Assembly (NCBI GenBank): GCA_963659365.1
Contig: CAVKTI010000003.1
Span: 1 to 64,000 of the forward strand
Direction: 5' to 3'
DNA length: 64,000 nucleotides
Origin: W0P28-013 sp963659365
GTDB lineage: Bacteria > Bacteroidota > Bacteroidia > Bacteroidales > Paludibacteraceae
Part shown: positions 1 to 8,323 of the stretch, piece after piece
How the letters are laid out: each line of letters opens with the position of its first letter
How positions within the stretch are numbered: position 1 is the first letter of the stretch
Program-made: the position numbers and the translations under genes
Notes under the pieces: model-generated
Databases searched by the model: none
Told to the model about the DNA's origin: nothing
What the model saw: only the letters and a program-made list of their open reading frames with translations

Positions 1-98
1 AACTCGTTTGAGCAATGCCGAGCGGAGAAAAAATCTTTGCGAAGCAAGAAACAGCGCAAAGCGCGAGAAACTTAGAAACTTAGAAACATAGAAACACT
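1..98. repeat. Dispersed repeat plus GAAACTTAGAAAC words
   Basis: Positions 1-45 are, in reverse complement, a copy of a dispersed repeat seen again at about 54578-54625 and, more diverged, at about 52882-52930. The shared core reads CTCGGCATTGCTCAAACGAG in the other orientation. Positions 66-96 are tandem words of the GAAACTTAGAAACATAG type found in many gaps of the window. No promoter for the following gene is recognisable, so its transcription may start further upstream. Confidence 0.7.
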
Positions 99-104
99 CC
101 AATT

Positions 105-1253
105 ATGAAAATCCTTATCGTTGACGACGAGCGCAGCATTCGCAATACGCTGAAAGATATTCTCGAATTTGAAAAATACGAGGTCGAACTGGCCGAAGAT
201 GGGCTTATTGCGCTCGAAAAGGTGAAAACCGACACCTACGACGCCATTTTTCTCGACATCAAAATGCCACAAATGGACGGCATCGAGGTGCTCGAAAAGA
301 TGCGCAACGACGGCATCGACACGCCCATCGTGATGATTTCGGGGCATGGCAACATCGAAACAGCGGTGGAATGTATCAAAAAAGGCGCATACGATTTCAT
401 CGAAAAACCCATCGACCTGAACCATCTGCTGGTGGTGGTGCGCAACGCACTCGACAAAACCAACCTTGTGGCGCAAACCAAACTGCTCAAAAAGAAGGTG
501 AACAAAAAATACACCATGATTGGCGAATCGGCACCGATGCAGCAACTGCGCAACCTCATAGCCAAGGTGGCGCCCACCGACGCGCGCGTGCTGATAACGG
601 GCGACAACGGCACTGGCAAAGAGGTGGTGGCACGACAAATTTACGAGTTGAGCAACCGCGCCAATGCACCGTTTGTGGAGGTGAACTGCGCCGCTATTCC
701 GTCGGAACTGATCGAAAGCGAACTCTTCGGACACGAAAAAGGGGCGTTCACATCGGCCATAAAAACACGCACAGGCAAGTTCGAACAGGCCAACAACGGC
801 ACCATTTTCCTCGACGAAATTGGCGATATGAGCCTATCGGCACAAGCCAAAGTGCTGCGCTGCCTGCAAGAAAACGCCATTTCGCCCGTCGGGAGCGACA
901 AGTTGGTGCGCATCAATGTGCGTGTTATCGCAGCAACCAACAAGGATTTGCGCCACGAGATTGACGAAGGCCGCTTCCGCGAAGACCTATTTCATCGCCT
1001 CAATGTAATTCCGATTCATGTGGCATCGCTCGCCGAACGCACCGACGACATTCCGCTGCTCATCGACCATTTTGCGGCGCAGATATGCGAAGAACAGGGC
1101 ATTGCGCCCAAGACCTTCGATGCCGACGCTGTGGAGCTGTTGCAGCGGCACACATGGCACGGCAACATACGCGAACTGCGCAATGTGGTCGAGCGGCTCA
1201 TCATTCTCTCGGGCAAAGGCGTTACCGCCACCGATGTCGAACAATTTGCGTAA
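105..1253 (+). CDS. NtrC-family sigma-54 response regulator lacking the HTH domain
   Basis: Two-component response regulator with an N-terminal receiver domain (about residues 1-120) and a sigma-54-interacting AAA+ domain (about 138-380). The receiver has the acidic pair D7/D8, phospho-acceptor D51, S79 and K101. The ATPase has a Walker A at 166-173 and a Walker B with LDEIGD at 236-241. The sigma-54 contact loop, normally GAFTGA, reads GAFTSA (213-218). The protein stops at 382 residues, just after the AAA+ lid, so the Fis-type helix-turn-helix of most family members is absent. The stop codon lies inside a 49-bp tandem repeat, so loss of the C-terminus by repeat insertion is possible. No sensor kinase is visible in the window. 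By family knowledge, HTH-less members can act from solution or through a partner. Confidence 0.9.
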   Translation: MKILIVDDERSIRNTLKDILEFEKYEVELAEDGLIALEKVKTDTYDAIFLDIKMPQMDGIEVLEKMRNDGIDTPIVMISGHGNIETAVECIKKGAYDFIEKPIDLNHLLVVVRNALDKTNLVAQTKLLKKKVNKKYTMIGESAPMQQLRNLIAKVAPTDARVLITGDNGTGKEVVARQIYELSNRANAPFVEVNCAAIPSELIESELFGHEKGAFTSAIKTRTGKFEQANNGTIFLDEIGDMSLSAQAKVLRCLQENAISPVGSDKLVRINVRVIAATNKDLRHEIDEGRFREDLFHRLNVIPIHVASLAERTDDIPLLIDHFAAQICEEQGIAPKTFDADAVELLQRHTWHGNIRELRNVVERLIILSGKGVTATDVEQFA

Positions 1254-1350
1254 TGGGCGAATGATTATTCGCCCGAACAACCGACAGCGAACAATTTGCA
1301 TAGGGGCGAATGATTATTCGCCCGAACCACCGACAGCGAACAATCCGCAT
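1240..1350. repeat. Two-and-a-bit 49-bp tandem repeats, each with a hairpin
   Basis: Units begin at 1240 and 1289, with a partial third at 1338-1350. Each full unit carries the palindrome GGGCGAATGATTATTCGCCC (1255-1274 and 1304-1323; 8-bp arms, GATT loop). The first unit contains the last codons and the stop of the upstream regulator. The hairpin belongs to the same GGGGCG-centre-CGCCCC palindrome type seen at 10412, 28664 and 44529. It could act as a terminator or mRNA stabiliser between the regulator and tsaE. Confidence 0.85.
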
Positions 1351-1367
1351 AAAAAAACAGGAGGAAA

Positions 1368-1778
1368 ATGGAACTCAAAATCGATAGTTTGGACAGCATC
1401 GACCAAGCCGCACAGCAGTTTGTGGCGGCCATGGGCAATCGTAGGCTTTTTGCTTTTTATGGCGAGATGGGCGCTGGCAAAACCACCTTTATCAAAGCCA
1501 TTTGCGAGGCACTTGGCGTGGTCGATATGGTCAATTCGCCCACATTTTCGATAGTGAACGACTACGCCACCGACAAAGGCGCGCACATCTACCACTTCGA
1601 TTTCTACCGTCTGAAATCTCCGCACGAAGCCCTCGATTTTGGCATCGAGGAGTATTTTGCCAGCGGTGCAATCTGCTTTATGGAGTGGCCCGAAATGATT
1701 GAAACCCTGTTGCCAGACGACACCACAAAAGTGCGCATCGCACTCGATGAGCGCGGTGGCAGAATTGTGCAGTTCTAA
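1368..1778 (+). CDS. tsaE: tRNA threonylcarbamoyladenosine biosynthesis ATPase TsaE
   Basis: ATPase that works with TsaB and TsaD in the threonylcarbamoyl transfer that makes t6A37 in ANN-decoding tRNAs. The 136-residue length is normal. The P-loop GEMGAGKTT is at about residues 27-35, and the family motif around SPTFSIVNDY follows. An AGGAGG-like stretch precedes the ATG by a few bases, which is unusual in this window and supports the start. TsaC, which makes the threonylcarbamoyl-AMP intermediate, is encoded about 11.4 kb further on (13149-13712). The gene ends 13 bases before the convergent lipoprotein gene. Confidence 0.95.
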   Translation: MELKIDSLDSIDQAAQQFVAAMGNRRLFAFYGEMGAGKTTFIKAICEALGVVDMVNSPTFSIVNDYATDKGAHIYHFDFYRLKSPHEALDFGIEEYFASGAICFMEWPEMIETLLPDDTTKVRIALDERGGRIVQF

Positions 1779-1791
1779 CGAAAACTGGCTG

Positions 1792-2184
1792 TTATCTTAT
1801 CGTCTTGGATTCGGCTTTGAAAGGTTCGCCGCCTACATAGTAGCCACCTTTGGCCAGTTTTATGGTTACTTTGGGCTGGCTTGGTGCAGCCACATCGGCC
1901 GAATAGAGCACTTTCGGTTTGTCGTCCGAAATCCACGAAATGTGGATATTGTAGCCGTATGGCACGGCAAATGTACCCAACGAAGCCGCCGAAACAAATG
2001 TTGCGGTACTGGTTTGACTCTCCCTTACCGTAATGTGTACATCATCGATGGCGGCTCCCGACTTTTCTTCGATGGTTACCTTGCACTGTTCGCCGAGAAC
2101 TTTGTTGAAATTTTCTTCGCAACTGACAAACAATGCGGCGCAGCCCACGGCTACAATCACGCCAAAGAGTTTTAAGGTTTTCAT
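1792..2184 (-). CDS. Small putative lipoprotein, unknown function
   Basis: A 130-residue protein with a signal peptide ending in a lipobox (VSC, Cys at about residue 22), so probably a lipid-anchored envelope protein. After the cysteine come short beta-rich stretches. Segments such as KVTIEEKSGAAIDDVHITV and PKVTIKLAKGGYY suggest a small beta-sandwich, but I recognise no family. It is a single gene with its own well-formed promoter (TTG-N20-TAACTTTG) about 65 bases upstream, converging on tsaE. Confidence 0.75.
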   Translation of the reverse strand: MKTLKLFGVIVAVGCAALFVSCEENFNKVLGEQCKVTIEEKSGAAIDDVHITVRESQTSTATFVSAASLGTFAVPYGYNIHISWISDDKPKVLYSADVAAPSQPKVTIKLAKGGYYVGGEPFKAESKTIR

Positions 2185-2247
2185 GGTATGTTTTTTTGGT
2201 TATTTCTGCAAATACTCCGCTGCAAACAACGCAAGCGGTACAAAGGG

Positions 2248-2278
2248 CAAAGTTAGATATATTTTTTCTCTCTTGCAA
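2248..2278 (-). promoter_or_regulatory. Bacteroidetes-type promoter for the lipoprotein gene
   Basis: On the minus strand TTG (2278-2276) is followed after exactly 20 bases by TAACTTTG (2255-2248), matching the -33/-7 consensus of the Bacteroidetes housekeeping sigma factor. The expected start is near 2242, giving a leader of about 58 bases. Confidence 0.7.
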
Positions 2279-2298
2279 TAGTTTTCCTCAAAAAAAAG

Positions 2299-2655
2299 AG
2301 CAGTGGGACTATAAGCCGGGTTCTGTTTCGGCGTAAAACGCTGAATATCTGCCATTTATCTCGAACAAATGTCGCCATTTGCCTCTATCAGCCTACCCTC
2401 CGACATGGAGCGGAGCCACTCTCGTAGCGTCGGTCTGCTTGGCCTTTCAACCCATGATGCGCCGTAGCCTCCAGTGTCACCACTGGAGCGGTGAGCCCTT
2501 ACCTCGCCTGTTTCACCCTTGCCCGTAGGCGGTTTTCTTTCTGTAACGCGTGTTGAACCTCGCGGCCCACTTCCCGTTAGGAAGCATGGTTGCCCTGTGT
2601 TGCCCGGACTTTCCTCGCTCGGCGTGCGCCAAACGCGGCAGACCGTCCCACTGCT
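2299..2655 (-). ncRNA. rnpB: RNase P RNA, bacterial class A
   Basis: Catalytic RNA of ribonuclease P, which trims tRNA 5' ends. Read on the minus strand, the ends pair perfectly over 11 bases (AGCAGTGGGAC with GTCCCACTGCT), forming helix P1. The 5' conserved region contains GAGGAAAGTCCGGGC. The 3' region has the universal ACAGAACCCGGCTTAT before the closing P1 strand. Conserved GGTAAGGGCTCACCG-like and GAAAGGCCAAGCAGACC-like segments lie between. The length of about 357 nt is normal for type A. A run of eight U residues follows P1 and probably ends the transcript. All reading frames across this span are spurious. Confidence 0.96.
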
Positions 2656-2663
2656 TTTGTTTG

Positions 2664-2671
2664 CAAAAGTA
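2664..2671 (-). promoter_or_regulatory. Probable -7 element of rnpB
   Basis: Minus-strand TACTTTTG lies nine bases upstream of the first P1 base, the expected distance for a -7 box of a stable RNA. No TTG is found at the standard 19-20 base spacing; a TTTTG sits only 12 bases away. Confidence 0.5.
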
Positions 2672-2724
2672 CAAAAAAAGGCGCAAAATCGCTCCGTCGC
2701 CACACTTTTTTTGAAATTTTGTTG

Positions 2725-2732
2725 TACTTTTG
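2725..2732 (+). promoter_or_regulatory. Probable -7 element of the amylase gene
   Basis: TACTTTTG lies 21 bases before the ATG at 2754. Transcription from here would start after the alternative in-frame ATG at 2730, which rules that start out. A good -33 TTG is not seen. Confidence 0.5.
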
Positions 2733-2753
2733 TTCGATAAAATTAGTTTTGGC

Positions 2754-4403
2754 ATGGATAAAATCGTCATCTACCAGATTTTCACGCGCCTGTTTGGCAA
2801 TAGCGGCGCAAATGTTCCCAATGGCACCATCGCACAAAATGGGTGCGCCAAGTTCGGCTCGTTTACGCCGAAAGTGCTGTCCGAAATCAAGAAACTGGGC
2901 GCAACGCACATTTGGTACACAGGGCTGATAGAGCACGCCACGCAAACCGACTACACGCCTTTTGGCATTCGTGCCGACCATGCTGGCGTGGTGAAGGGGC
3001 GCGCTGGCTCGCCGTATGCGGTGAAGGACTATTACGATGTCGATCCCGATTTGGCCGACGATGTGCCGCACCGCATGGCCGAGTTCGAACAGTTGGTGGC
3101 GCGCACGCACAAGGCAGGGCTGAAAATGCTGATGGATTTTGTGCCGAATCATGTGGCGCGACAATACCACAGCGATGTGCGTCCCGAAACCGATTTTGGC
3201 CTGCACGACCGCACCGATTGGCATTTTTCGCCGCAAAACAACTTCTACTACTGCCCAAACACGCCCTTTTCGCCGCAGTTCGATGCGCTGGGCTACGCCG
3301 AATTTCCTGCCAAAGCCACTGGAAACGACTGTTTTTCGCCATCGCCAAGCCGCAACGATTGGTACGAAACCGTCAAACTCAACTACGGCATCGACTACAC
3401 TGGCGGCGGTGCGTGCCACTTCGACCCGCTGCCCGACACTTGGCTGAAAATGCGCGATATTCTGCTCTTTTGGGCAAGCAAAGGCATCGACGGTTTCCGC
3501 TGCGATATGGCCGAAATGGTGCCTGTCGCTTTTTGGCACTGGGCGATTGCCGAGGTCAAACGACACTACCCATCGCTGATTTTTGTGGCGGAGGTGTACA
3601 ATCCAGCGCAATACCGCAGTTACATCTACGAGGGTGGTTTCGACTATCTCTACGACAAAGTGGGGCTTTACGACTGCTTGCGCGCTGTGGTTTGTGGCAG
3701 TGCTTCGCCGCACGATATTACGCATCAGTGGCAACAAGTGGCTGATATTCAGCAAAATATGCTCTGTTTTCTCGAAAATCACGACGAGCAGCGCATTGCT
3801 TCCGACTTTTTTGCTGGCGATGCTGCCAAAGGTCGCCCTGCGATGCTTGTGGCGGCTTGCATGAACGCCAATCCTGTGATGATTTACGCTGGTCAGGAAC
3901 TTGGCGAGTGCGGCATGGACGCCGAAGGTTTCAGCGGCCGCGATGGGCGCACCACCATTTTCGACTACTGGTCGGTCGGGTCGCTGGCGCGCTGGTACAA
4001 CGCCGGCAAGTGCAGCACCGCCCAACTCGACATTTCGGCACGAAATTTGCGGGAGTTCTACAAACGACTTCTGAATCTGTGCCACACGGAGCGGGCGTTG
4101 TGCGAGGGCGGCTTTTTCGATTTGATGTATGTCAATCCGCAGGTAGAGCGGCAGTATCTGTTTTTGCGCGCGGCAGGTCGTGAAGCGGTTTTGTGCATCG
4201 CCAATTTTTCGGAGCAAACGGCATCGGTGCGCATCAATCTGCCGCAGCACGCTTTCGACTATTTTGGGTTGGCGGCGCAGCGTGGCAGCACGGCAGTCGA
4301 TTTGTTGAGCGGCAGGGCGGAGCAGATCGATTTTGCGCCCGACACTCCCGTAGAAACGGCGGTAGAGGCTTGGAGTGGTAAACTATTGAAAATCAACATT
4401 TAA
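2754..4403 (+). CDS. Alpha-amylase family glycosyl hydrolase (GH13)
   Basis: A 549-residue GH13 enzyme that should hydrolyse or rearrange alpha-1,4-glucans. The catalytic triad is visible: nucleophile D251 in GFRCDMAE, acid/base E280 in FVAEVYNP, and stabilising D344 in ENHDEQR. The barrel region II motif DFVPNHVAR is also present. There is no signal peptide, so it is probably cytoplasmic and acts on internal glycogen or imported oligosaccharides. The start at 2754 gives the family-typical N-terminus DKIVIYQIFTRLFG and fits the promoter. The patatin gene follows two bases after the stop, so the two are likely cotranscribed. Exact substrate not determined. Confidence 0.93.
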   Translation: MDKIVIYQIFTRLFGNSGANVPNGTIAQNGCAKFGSFTPKVLSEIKKLGATHIWYTGLIEHATQTDYTPFGIRADHAGVVKGRAGSPYAVKDYYDVDPDLADDVPHRMAEFEQLVARTHKAGLKMLMDFVPNHVARQYHSDVRPETDFGLHDRTDWHFSPQNNFYYCPNTPFSPQFDALGYAEFPAKATGNDCFSPSPSRNDWYETVKLNYGIDYTGGGACHFDPLPDTWLKMRDILLFWASKGIDGFRCDMAEMVPVAFWHWAIAEVKRHYPSLIFVAEVYNPAQYRSYIYEGGFDYLYDKVGLYDCLRAVVCGSASPHDITHQWQQVADIQQNMLCFLENHDEQRIASDFFAGDAAKGRPAMLVAACMNANPVMIYAGQELGECGMDAEGFSGRDGRTTIFDYWSVGSLARWYNAGKCSTAQLDISARNLREFYKRLLNLCHTERALCEGGFFDLMYVNPQVERQYLFLRAAGREAVLCIANFSEQTASVRINLPQHAFDYFGLAAQRGSTAVDLLSGRAEQIDFAPDTPVETAVEAWSGKLLKINI

Positions 4404-4405
4404 CG

Positions 4406-5242
4406 ATGAACAGAAAATTTATCACTACACTAATTATCGGTTTGGTTATGGCGGCAAATGCTTTTGCAGAACAACGGGTTGGCTTGGTTTTGAGCGGCGG
4501 CGGCGCACTTGGTTTTGCGCATATTGGCGCAATTCAGGCGTTGGAAGAGGCTGGTTTTCAGCCTTCGGTGGTTTCGGGCACCAGCATGGGATCGCTTGTG
4601 GGCGTGCTGTATGCGTATGGCTACAAACCTGCCGAAATTATGCAGGTGGTGAAAGACGAGCGGCTCTACCGCAACTCGACGCTGCTGCGCTTTCATTTCT
4701 CGAAAAATCCAGGCATTTACAACCTCGATGCTATCCGCCAACTGCTCAAAAATCTGATTCCCGATAATTCGTTCGACAGCCTGCCGAAGAGTTTTTGCGC
4801 CTGCGTGATGAATCTGACCGAAGCCGAGCCAGAGTATATCTGTTCGGGCGATTTGCTGGCCGAATATGTGGTAGCGTCGGCATCGATTCCATCGTTTTTC
4901 GAGGCGCAGACCATCAACGGCATTCAGTATATCGACGGCGGTATGTTGAACAATTTTCCAGCGCAGCCCATTCGCGACAAGTGCGATTTTCTGATTGGCA
5001 TCGATGTGTTGCCGCTCACGCACAAGAAGGCCGAAAAGACCTACGAGGCGATGCTCTACGGCTTGCGCGATGTGCAGCATGTCAATTCGCTGCCCGGCCA
5101 TGCGCTGTGCGACCTGCTCATCGAGGTGCACGCCATCGACACCTACGGCGAGTTCGACTTCAGGGAGTACGAAGCCATCTACAACATGGGCTACGAAGCC
5201 GCCAAAGAGCAGATTGCCAAGCAGTTAGAAACCAAAAAGTAG
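4406..5242 (+). CDS. Patatin-like phospholipase
   Basis: A 278-residue protein with a signal peptide (residues 1 to about 22) followed by a patatin domain. The oxyanion loop GGGALG is at 31-36, the serine hydrolase elbow GTSMG at 58-62 (S60), and the dyad aspartate in DGG at D177. These support lipid acyl hydrolase activity (phospholipase A-like or lysophospholipase). Bacteroidetes homologues are periplasmic or outer-membrane associated; larger relatives carry a C-terminal beta-barrel, absent here. It follows the amylase gene by two bases. Substrate unknown. Confidence 0.92.
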   Translation: MNRKFITTLIIGLVMAANAFAEQRVGLVLSGGGALGFAHIGAIQALEEAGFQPSVVSGTSMGSLVGVLYAYGYKPAEIMQVVKDERLYRNSTLLRFHFSKNPGIYNLDAIRQLLKNLIPDNSFDSLPKSFCACVMNLTEAEPEYICSGDLLAEYVVASASIPSFFEAQTINGIQYIDGGMLNNFPAQPIRDKCDFLIGIDVLPLTHKKAEKTYEAMLYGLRDVQHVNSLPGHALCDLLIEVHAIDTYGEFDFREYEAIYNMGYEAAKEQIAKQLETKK

Positions 5243-5253
5243 TTTTCCCAGAC

Positions 5254-5691
5254 TTAAAATTTGCGCCCTTCGAAAAGGCTGAAGCGGTCGCGCCACACCT
5301 GCGGAATGGGTGCAGCGGCGTTCTGCCCAAAATCGAAGCCGACCATCACCGAGCGGTATTCGCTGCGAATTTCGCCCTTTTCATCGATAATGCGTTGTGC
5401 CAGATCGAAACTTTTGTGTCCGATGTGGCTCACGGCGGTTTGCACGGCTATCGTGTCGGGCAGGAAAATCGGTTTCAAAAAGTCGATTTCGGCGTGTGCC
5501 ACCACCCACTCTATCTTGTGCGGCGGCAGATATTGCCCATACACCGCATCGAAATAGGTCGTTTTGCCGATGTCGTAAAAGGCAAAATAGGCGTTGTTGT
5601 TGATGTGTCCGAGCGCGTCGGCATCGTTGAAGCGCAACTGCACTGGCACGGTGTGGCGAAAGGTAAGATTTTCGGGTATAAGTCGGCTCAT
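5254..5691 (-). CDS. Acyl-CoA thioesterase, 4HBT/YbgC-like hotdog fold
   Basis: A 145-residue hotdog-fold thioesterase. The catalytic loop DADALGHINNNAY, with Asp and the GH(I/V)NN signature, is near residues 18-30. The chosen ATG at 5691 gives a normal-length single domain; longer frames upstream run through birA antisense. It probably hydrolyses short or medium acyl-CoA thioesters in the cytoplasm. It lies 23 bases after the birA stop and is probably translated from the same mRNA. Confidence 0.9.
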   Translation of the reverse strand: MSRLIPENLTFRHTVPVQLRFNDADALGHINNNAYFAFYDIGKTTYFDAVYGQYLPPHKIEWVVAHAEIDFLKPIFLPDTIAVQTAVSHIGHKSFDLAQRIIDEKGEIRSEYRSVMVGFDFGQNAAAPIPQVWRDRFSLFEGRKF

Positions 5692-5714
5692 AGTCGGTCG
5701 TTTTTTTAGCAAAA

Positions 5715-6440
5715 TCAGATAACGAACTGCACCTCTTTGAAAGCGAAAGTTTGCAAAATGCCTTTTTCGTTGCGCAGCACAAGGTGTCCCGTCGGTTCTA
5801 TGCGGTCGATGGCGGCGCGGAAAGTTTTGCCGTTGGGCAGTCGGAATGGGTGCAGCCCAGTGTGTCGGTAGAGCGCGTTGGCGTAGCGTTGTTGCCATTG
5901 GCTGGCTTGCACAATGCTGAATTGGTCGTAATAGTCGAGAATGCGTGTGGTGAGCAGTTGCAGCACCTGCTCGCGGTCGAATGGACGGCCAGCGATTTGC
6001 TGCATCGAGATGGGATTTGGTGCGTCGCTCACAAAGGCGGTTTGGTTCACATTCAGTCCGATGCCGACGATGGCTTTGGCCATTTGGTTGCCATTGAGCA
6101 GCGTTTCGATGAGAATGCCGCATAGTTTGCAGTCGCCAGCGTAGATGTCGTTTGGCCATTTGATGCGAATCTCTTGCCCGAGCAGTTCGTGCAGCGTGTC
6201 GGTGGTGGCGAGTGCAACCAGTTCCGACAGCAGAAACTGCTGTGCCACAGGCACTTTTGTCGGTTCGAGTAGCAGACTGAAGAGCAGATTTTCGCCGCGC
6301 GCCGATTCCCAGCGGTTGGTGGCTTGCCCTTTGCCAGCGGTTTGAAAGTCGGCATCGGCCACAAATCCGTGCGTGCAGTGGTCGCAGTTGTCGCGCAACC
6401 AGCGGTTGGTCGAATCTATTTCGGAGAAATGTTGTCGCAT
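5715..6440 (-). CDS. birA: Biotin--[acetyl-CoA-carboxylase] ligase
   Basis: A 241-residue biotin protein ligase that makes biotinyl-AMP and attaches biotin to carboxylase carrier domains. The motif GKGQATNRW corresponds to the biotin/ATP loop (family GRGRxGR-W). KWPNDIY, CGILIE and VGIGLNVN are also present. There is no N-terminal winged helix, so this is the monofunctional class without repressor activity. The start at 6440 gives MRQHFSEIDSTN, the usual family N-terminus. Upstream lies a hairpin-bearing repeat shared with the tsaC leader. Confidence 0.94.
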   Translation of the reverse strand: MRQHFSEIDSTNRWLRDNCDHCTHGFVADADFQTAGKGQATNRWESARGENLLFSLLLEPTKVPVAQQFLLSELVALATTDTLHELLGQEIRIKWPNDIYAGDCKLCGILIETLLNGNQMAKAIVGIGLNVNQTAFVSDAPNPISMQQIAGRPFDREQVLQLLTTRILDYYDQFSIVQASQWQQRYANALYRHTGLHPFRLPNGKTFRAAIDRIEPTGHLVLRNEKGILQTFAFKEVQFVI

Positions 6441-6483
6441 ATTTGTGTGTACCTCAAGTTTCGCAAGTAAAAATTTCTGTTTG

Positions 6484-6525
6484 TTTTTTCGTTCATTTCT
6501 TTTGACGACCAAAAGAAACGAACCA
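6484..6525 (-). repeat. Shared leader repeat with TTTCTTTTG hairpin, copy 1
   Basis: TTTCTTTTG (6496-6504) and CAAAAGAAA (6510-6518) form 9-bp arms around ACGAC, next to CGTTCATTTC and a T-run. A close copy lies at 13738-13775. Both stand 5' of a minus-strand gene (birA, tsaC) in the same orientation. The rest of the 6441-6679 gap holds diverged GCGAGCG/GAGCAAAATC words and no gene. Confidence 0.65.
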
Positions 6526-6679
6526 ATTTTGCGATTAAGCGAGCGAAAATGAATTTTCGATTTGCCGAGCGTGAGCAAAATCAAGAATTAAAGAAAAGTC
6601 GCCGCCCAATGCCGTTCGCATTCCGAAAAGTCTCAATCTTCAAATTTTCAAATAATTAAAATCACCAACAAAAGTTGGA

Positions 6680-8068
6680 TTACATGTTTTCGATGATGTC
6701 CAAGAGCCAACTTTCGATTTCGCAGCGCACCTGTCGGCGTGTGTCGAAGTGATTGACGATGACGCAAAAAGTGTATGTTTTTGTGCCTTTTACGATGTAG
6801 CCAGCGTACGACTGCACACCGCTCATGCTGCCGCTTTTGGCGTGTACTTCGGCGGTTTTGTTGCTGCGCAGAAACGGTTTTACCGACCCCTCTTGCCCCG
6901 CCATCGGAATGGAGTGCAGAAATGTTTGGTAGTTGGGCGAGCGGAACATCAGCAACAGAATTTTGTTCAGAAATTCGGCCGAAAATCCGTCCATAGGCGA
7001 CAGTCCGCTGCCGTCGTTTATCGAAATACCCTGAAAATCGACACCGCGCGCCTGCCAAAAATGTTTTTCGACGGCGATGGCGTTGTTGTTGGTAGCCGTG
7101 GCGTTTGGCTGCGCCGCCAACTGTCGGAAAATGTGTTCGGCGTAGTTGTTGTTGCTCGTGAAATTGGTGATTTTGCACAGTTCCGCCAGCGGCTCGGAGT
7201 GGTGCGTGAATAGTGTGGTGCGTGGGCGTGTGCCACTGGGGCGGTCGGTGGGCGCGCCATCGATGGTGATGCCAAAATCGCGCAGTCGTGCGGCAAAATG
7301 TTCGGCCACGCAGAGCGGCGGATTGGGGATATCGCCTTTCAGCAGGAATTGACCGCGGTTGGCGGGCACTGCGCCCACAATCCAGCGGCGGTTGTCGTAG
7401 GGCATTCCGTACACATAGGCGCTGTCCATCTCGGTGTGGTTCGATTTGGCGTAGTTGTAGAGTTGCAGCCCCTCGATTTGCGGTGTAACATTGAGAATGG
7501 TCGGTTGCGTGCCATCGGCTCCCGAGCGCATCAGAATGTTGAGCGTGTTGTCGTAAACCGACAGCCCAAAAACGCCTGCGCCGTAGTAGTTGCCCATATC
7601 TTCCCAAACCCATTTTGGCGGCACGGCTTCGACCTCGTAGGCAGAGGCATCGGCCACGATATTGCCCATGATTCGCCGCACGCCCAACGCCTTCATCTGC
7701 TGGCACCAGCGGTTCAGGAAGTAACTGTCGTTCACCTGTTTAGAGCCTAAACTCGGGTCGCCGCCTCCGACGATGTAAACATTTCCATTGATAATGCCGT
7801 TGGCGAATGTGCCGTCGTAGGCTACGGTCGTGGTAAAGCGAAAGTCGCTGCCCAGCAGTTCCAGCGCCGTGGCGGTAGTCAGCAGTTTGGTGATAGAGGC
7901 TGGTGTTGCAACGCGCTCTGGCGTGTATGCGGCAATGGTTTCGCCCGTTTCGGCATCGGCCACCACAAAAGAGATGTTCGCCTGCCGCAGGTGCTGCGAC
8001 GGTTCGATAGCCGCTGCGTTACCAAACGCAAACAAGCAAATCAGGAAAAATGTGGCGTGGAAGCGCAT
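6680..8068 (-). CDS. dacB: D-alanyl-D-alanine carboxypeptidase/endopeptidase, PBP4 type (S13)
   Basis: Periplasmic low-molecular-weight penicillin-binding protein of 462 residues that trims or cleaves peptidoglycan cross-links. A signal peptide covers about residues 1-20. The three PBP motifs are SITK with nucleophile S58 and K61, SNN in the NNNYAEHIF region, and KSG in HAKSGSMSG. The large insertion between SxxK and SxN is typical of class C PBPs. It stands alone between birA and the TonB receptor, with repeat-rich gaps on both sides. Confidence 0.93.
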   Translation of the reverse strand: MRFHATFFLICLFAFGNAAAIEPSQHLRQANISFVVADAETGETIAAYTPERVATPASITKLLTTATALELLGSDFRFTTTVAYDGTFANGIINGNVYIVGGGDPSLGSKQVNDSYFLNRWCQQMKALGVRRIMGNIVADASAYEVEAVPPKWVWEDMGNYYGAGVFGLSVYDNTLNILMRSGADGTQPTILNVTPQIEGLQLYNYAKSNHTEMDSAYVYGMPYDNRRWIVGAVPANRGQFLLKGDIPNPPLCVAEHFAARLRDFGITIDGAPTDRPSGTRPRTTLFTHHSEPLAELCKITNFTSNNNYAEHIFRQLAAQPNATATNNNAIAVEKHFWQARGVDFQGISINDGSGLSPMDGFSAEFLNKILLLMFRSPNYQTFLHSIPMAGQEGSVKPFLRSNKTAEVHAKSGSMSGVQSYAGYIVKGTKTYTFCVIVNHFDTRRQVRCEIESWLLDIIENM

Positions 8069-8323
8069 TGGACAATTGAGAATTGATAATTATTTCTGGT
8101 TTCTGATTTCTAGTTTCTGGTTTCTCAAAATTGCTGCCGCAATTTTTGTTTCTAAGTTTCTATGTTTATTTGTTGAATCGTTGAAGCGTTGAACTGTTGA
8201 ATTGTTGATTTGTGGATTTGATTATTTGGTTATTTGGTGAATCGTCTATGCTCTATTTTCTATAAACGATAACCTCTCATTGTCAATTATCTTGCTACTT
8301 GCTACTCATATCTTGTTACTCTT
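8069..8323. repeat. Intergenic repeat-word region
   Basis: No gene is seen. It holds TTTCTAGTTTCTGG, GTTTCTAAGTTTCTATG, TTGTTGAATCGTTGAAGCG and TTATTTGGTTATTTGG words. At 8290-8321 it holds the CTTGCTACTTGCTACTC word that abuts the end of the receptor gene. Confidence 0.7.

Noticed and set aside
2577..4250. A 557-codon minus-strand frame opposite the amylase gene
   Set aside because: No family similarity, rich in His/Arg/Val as expected from antisense of a coding strand, and it overlaps both a clear GH13 gene and RNase P RNA.
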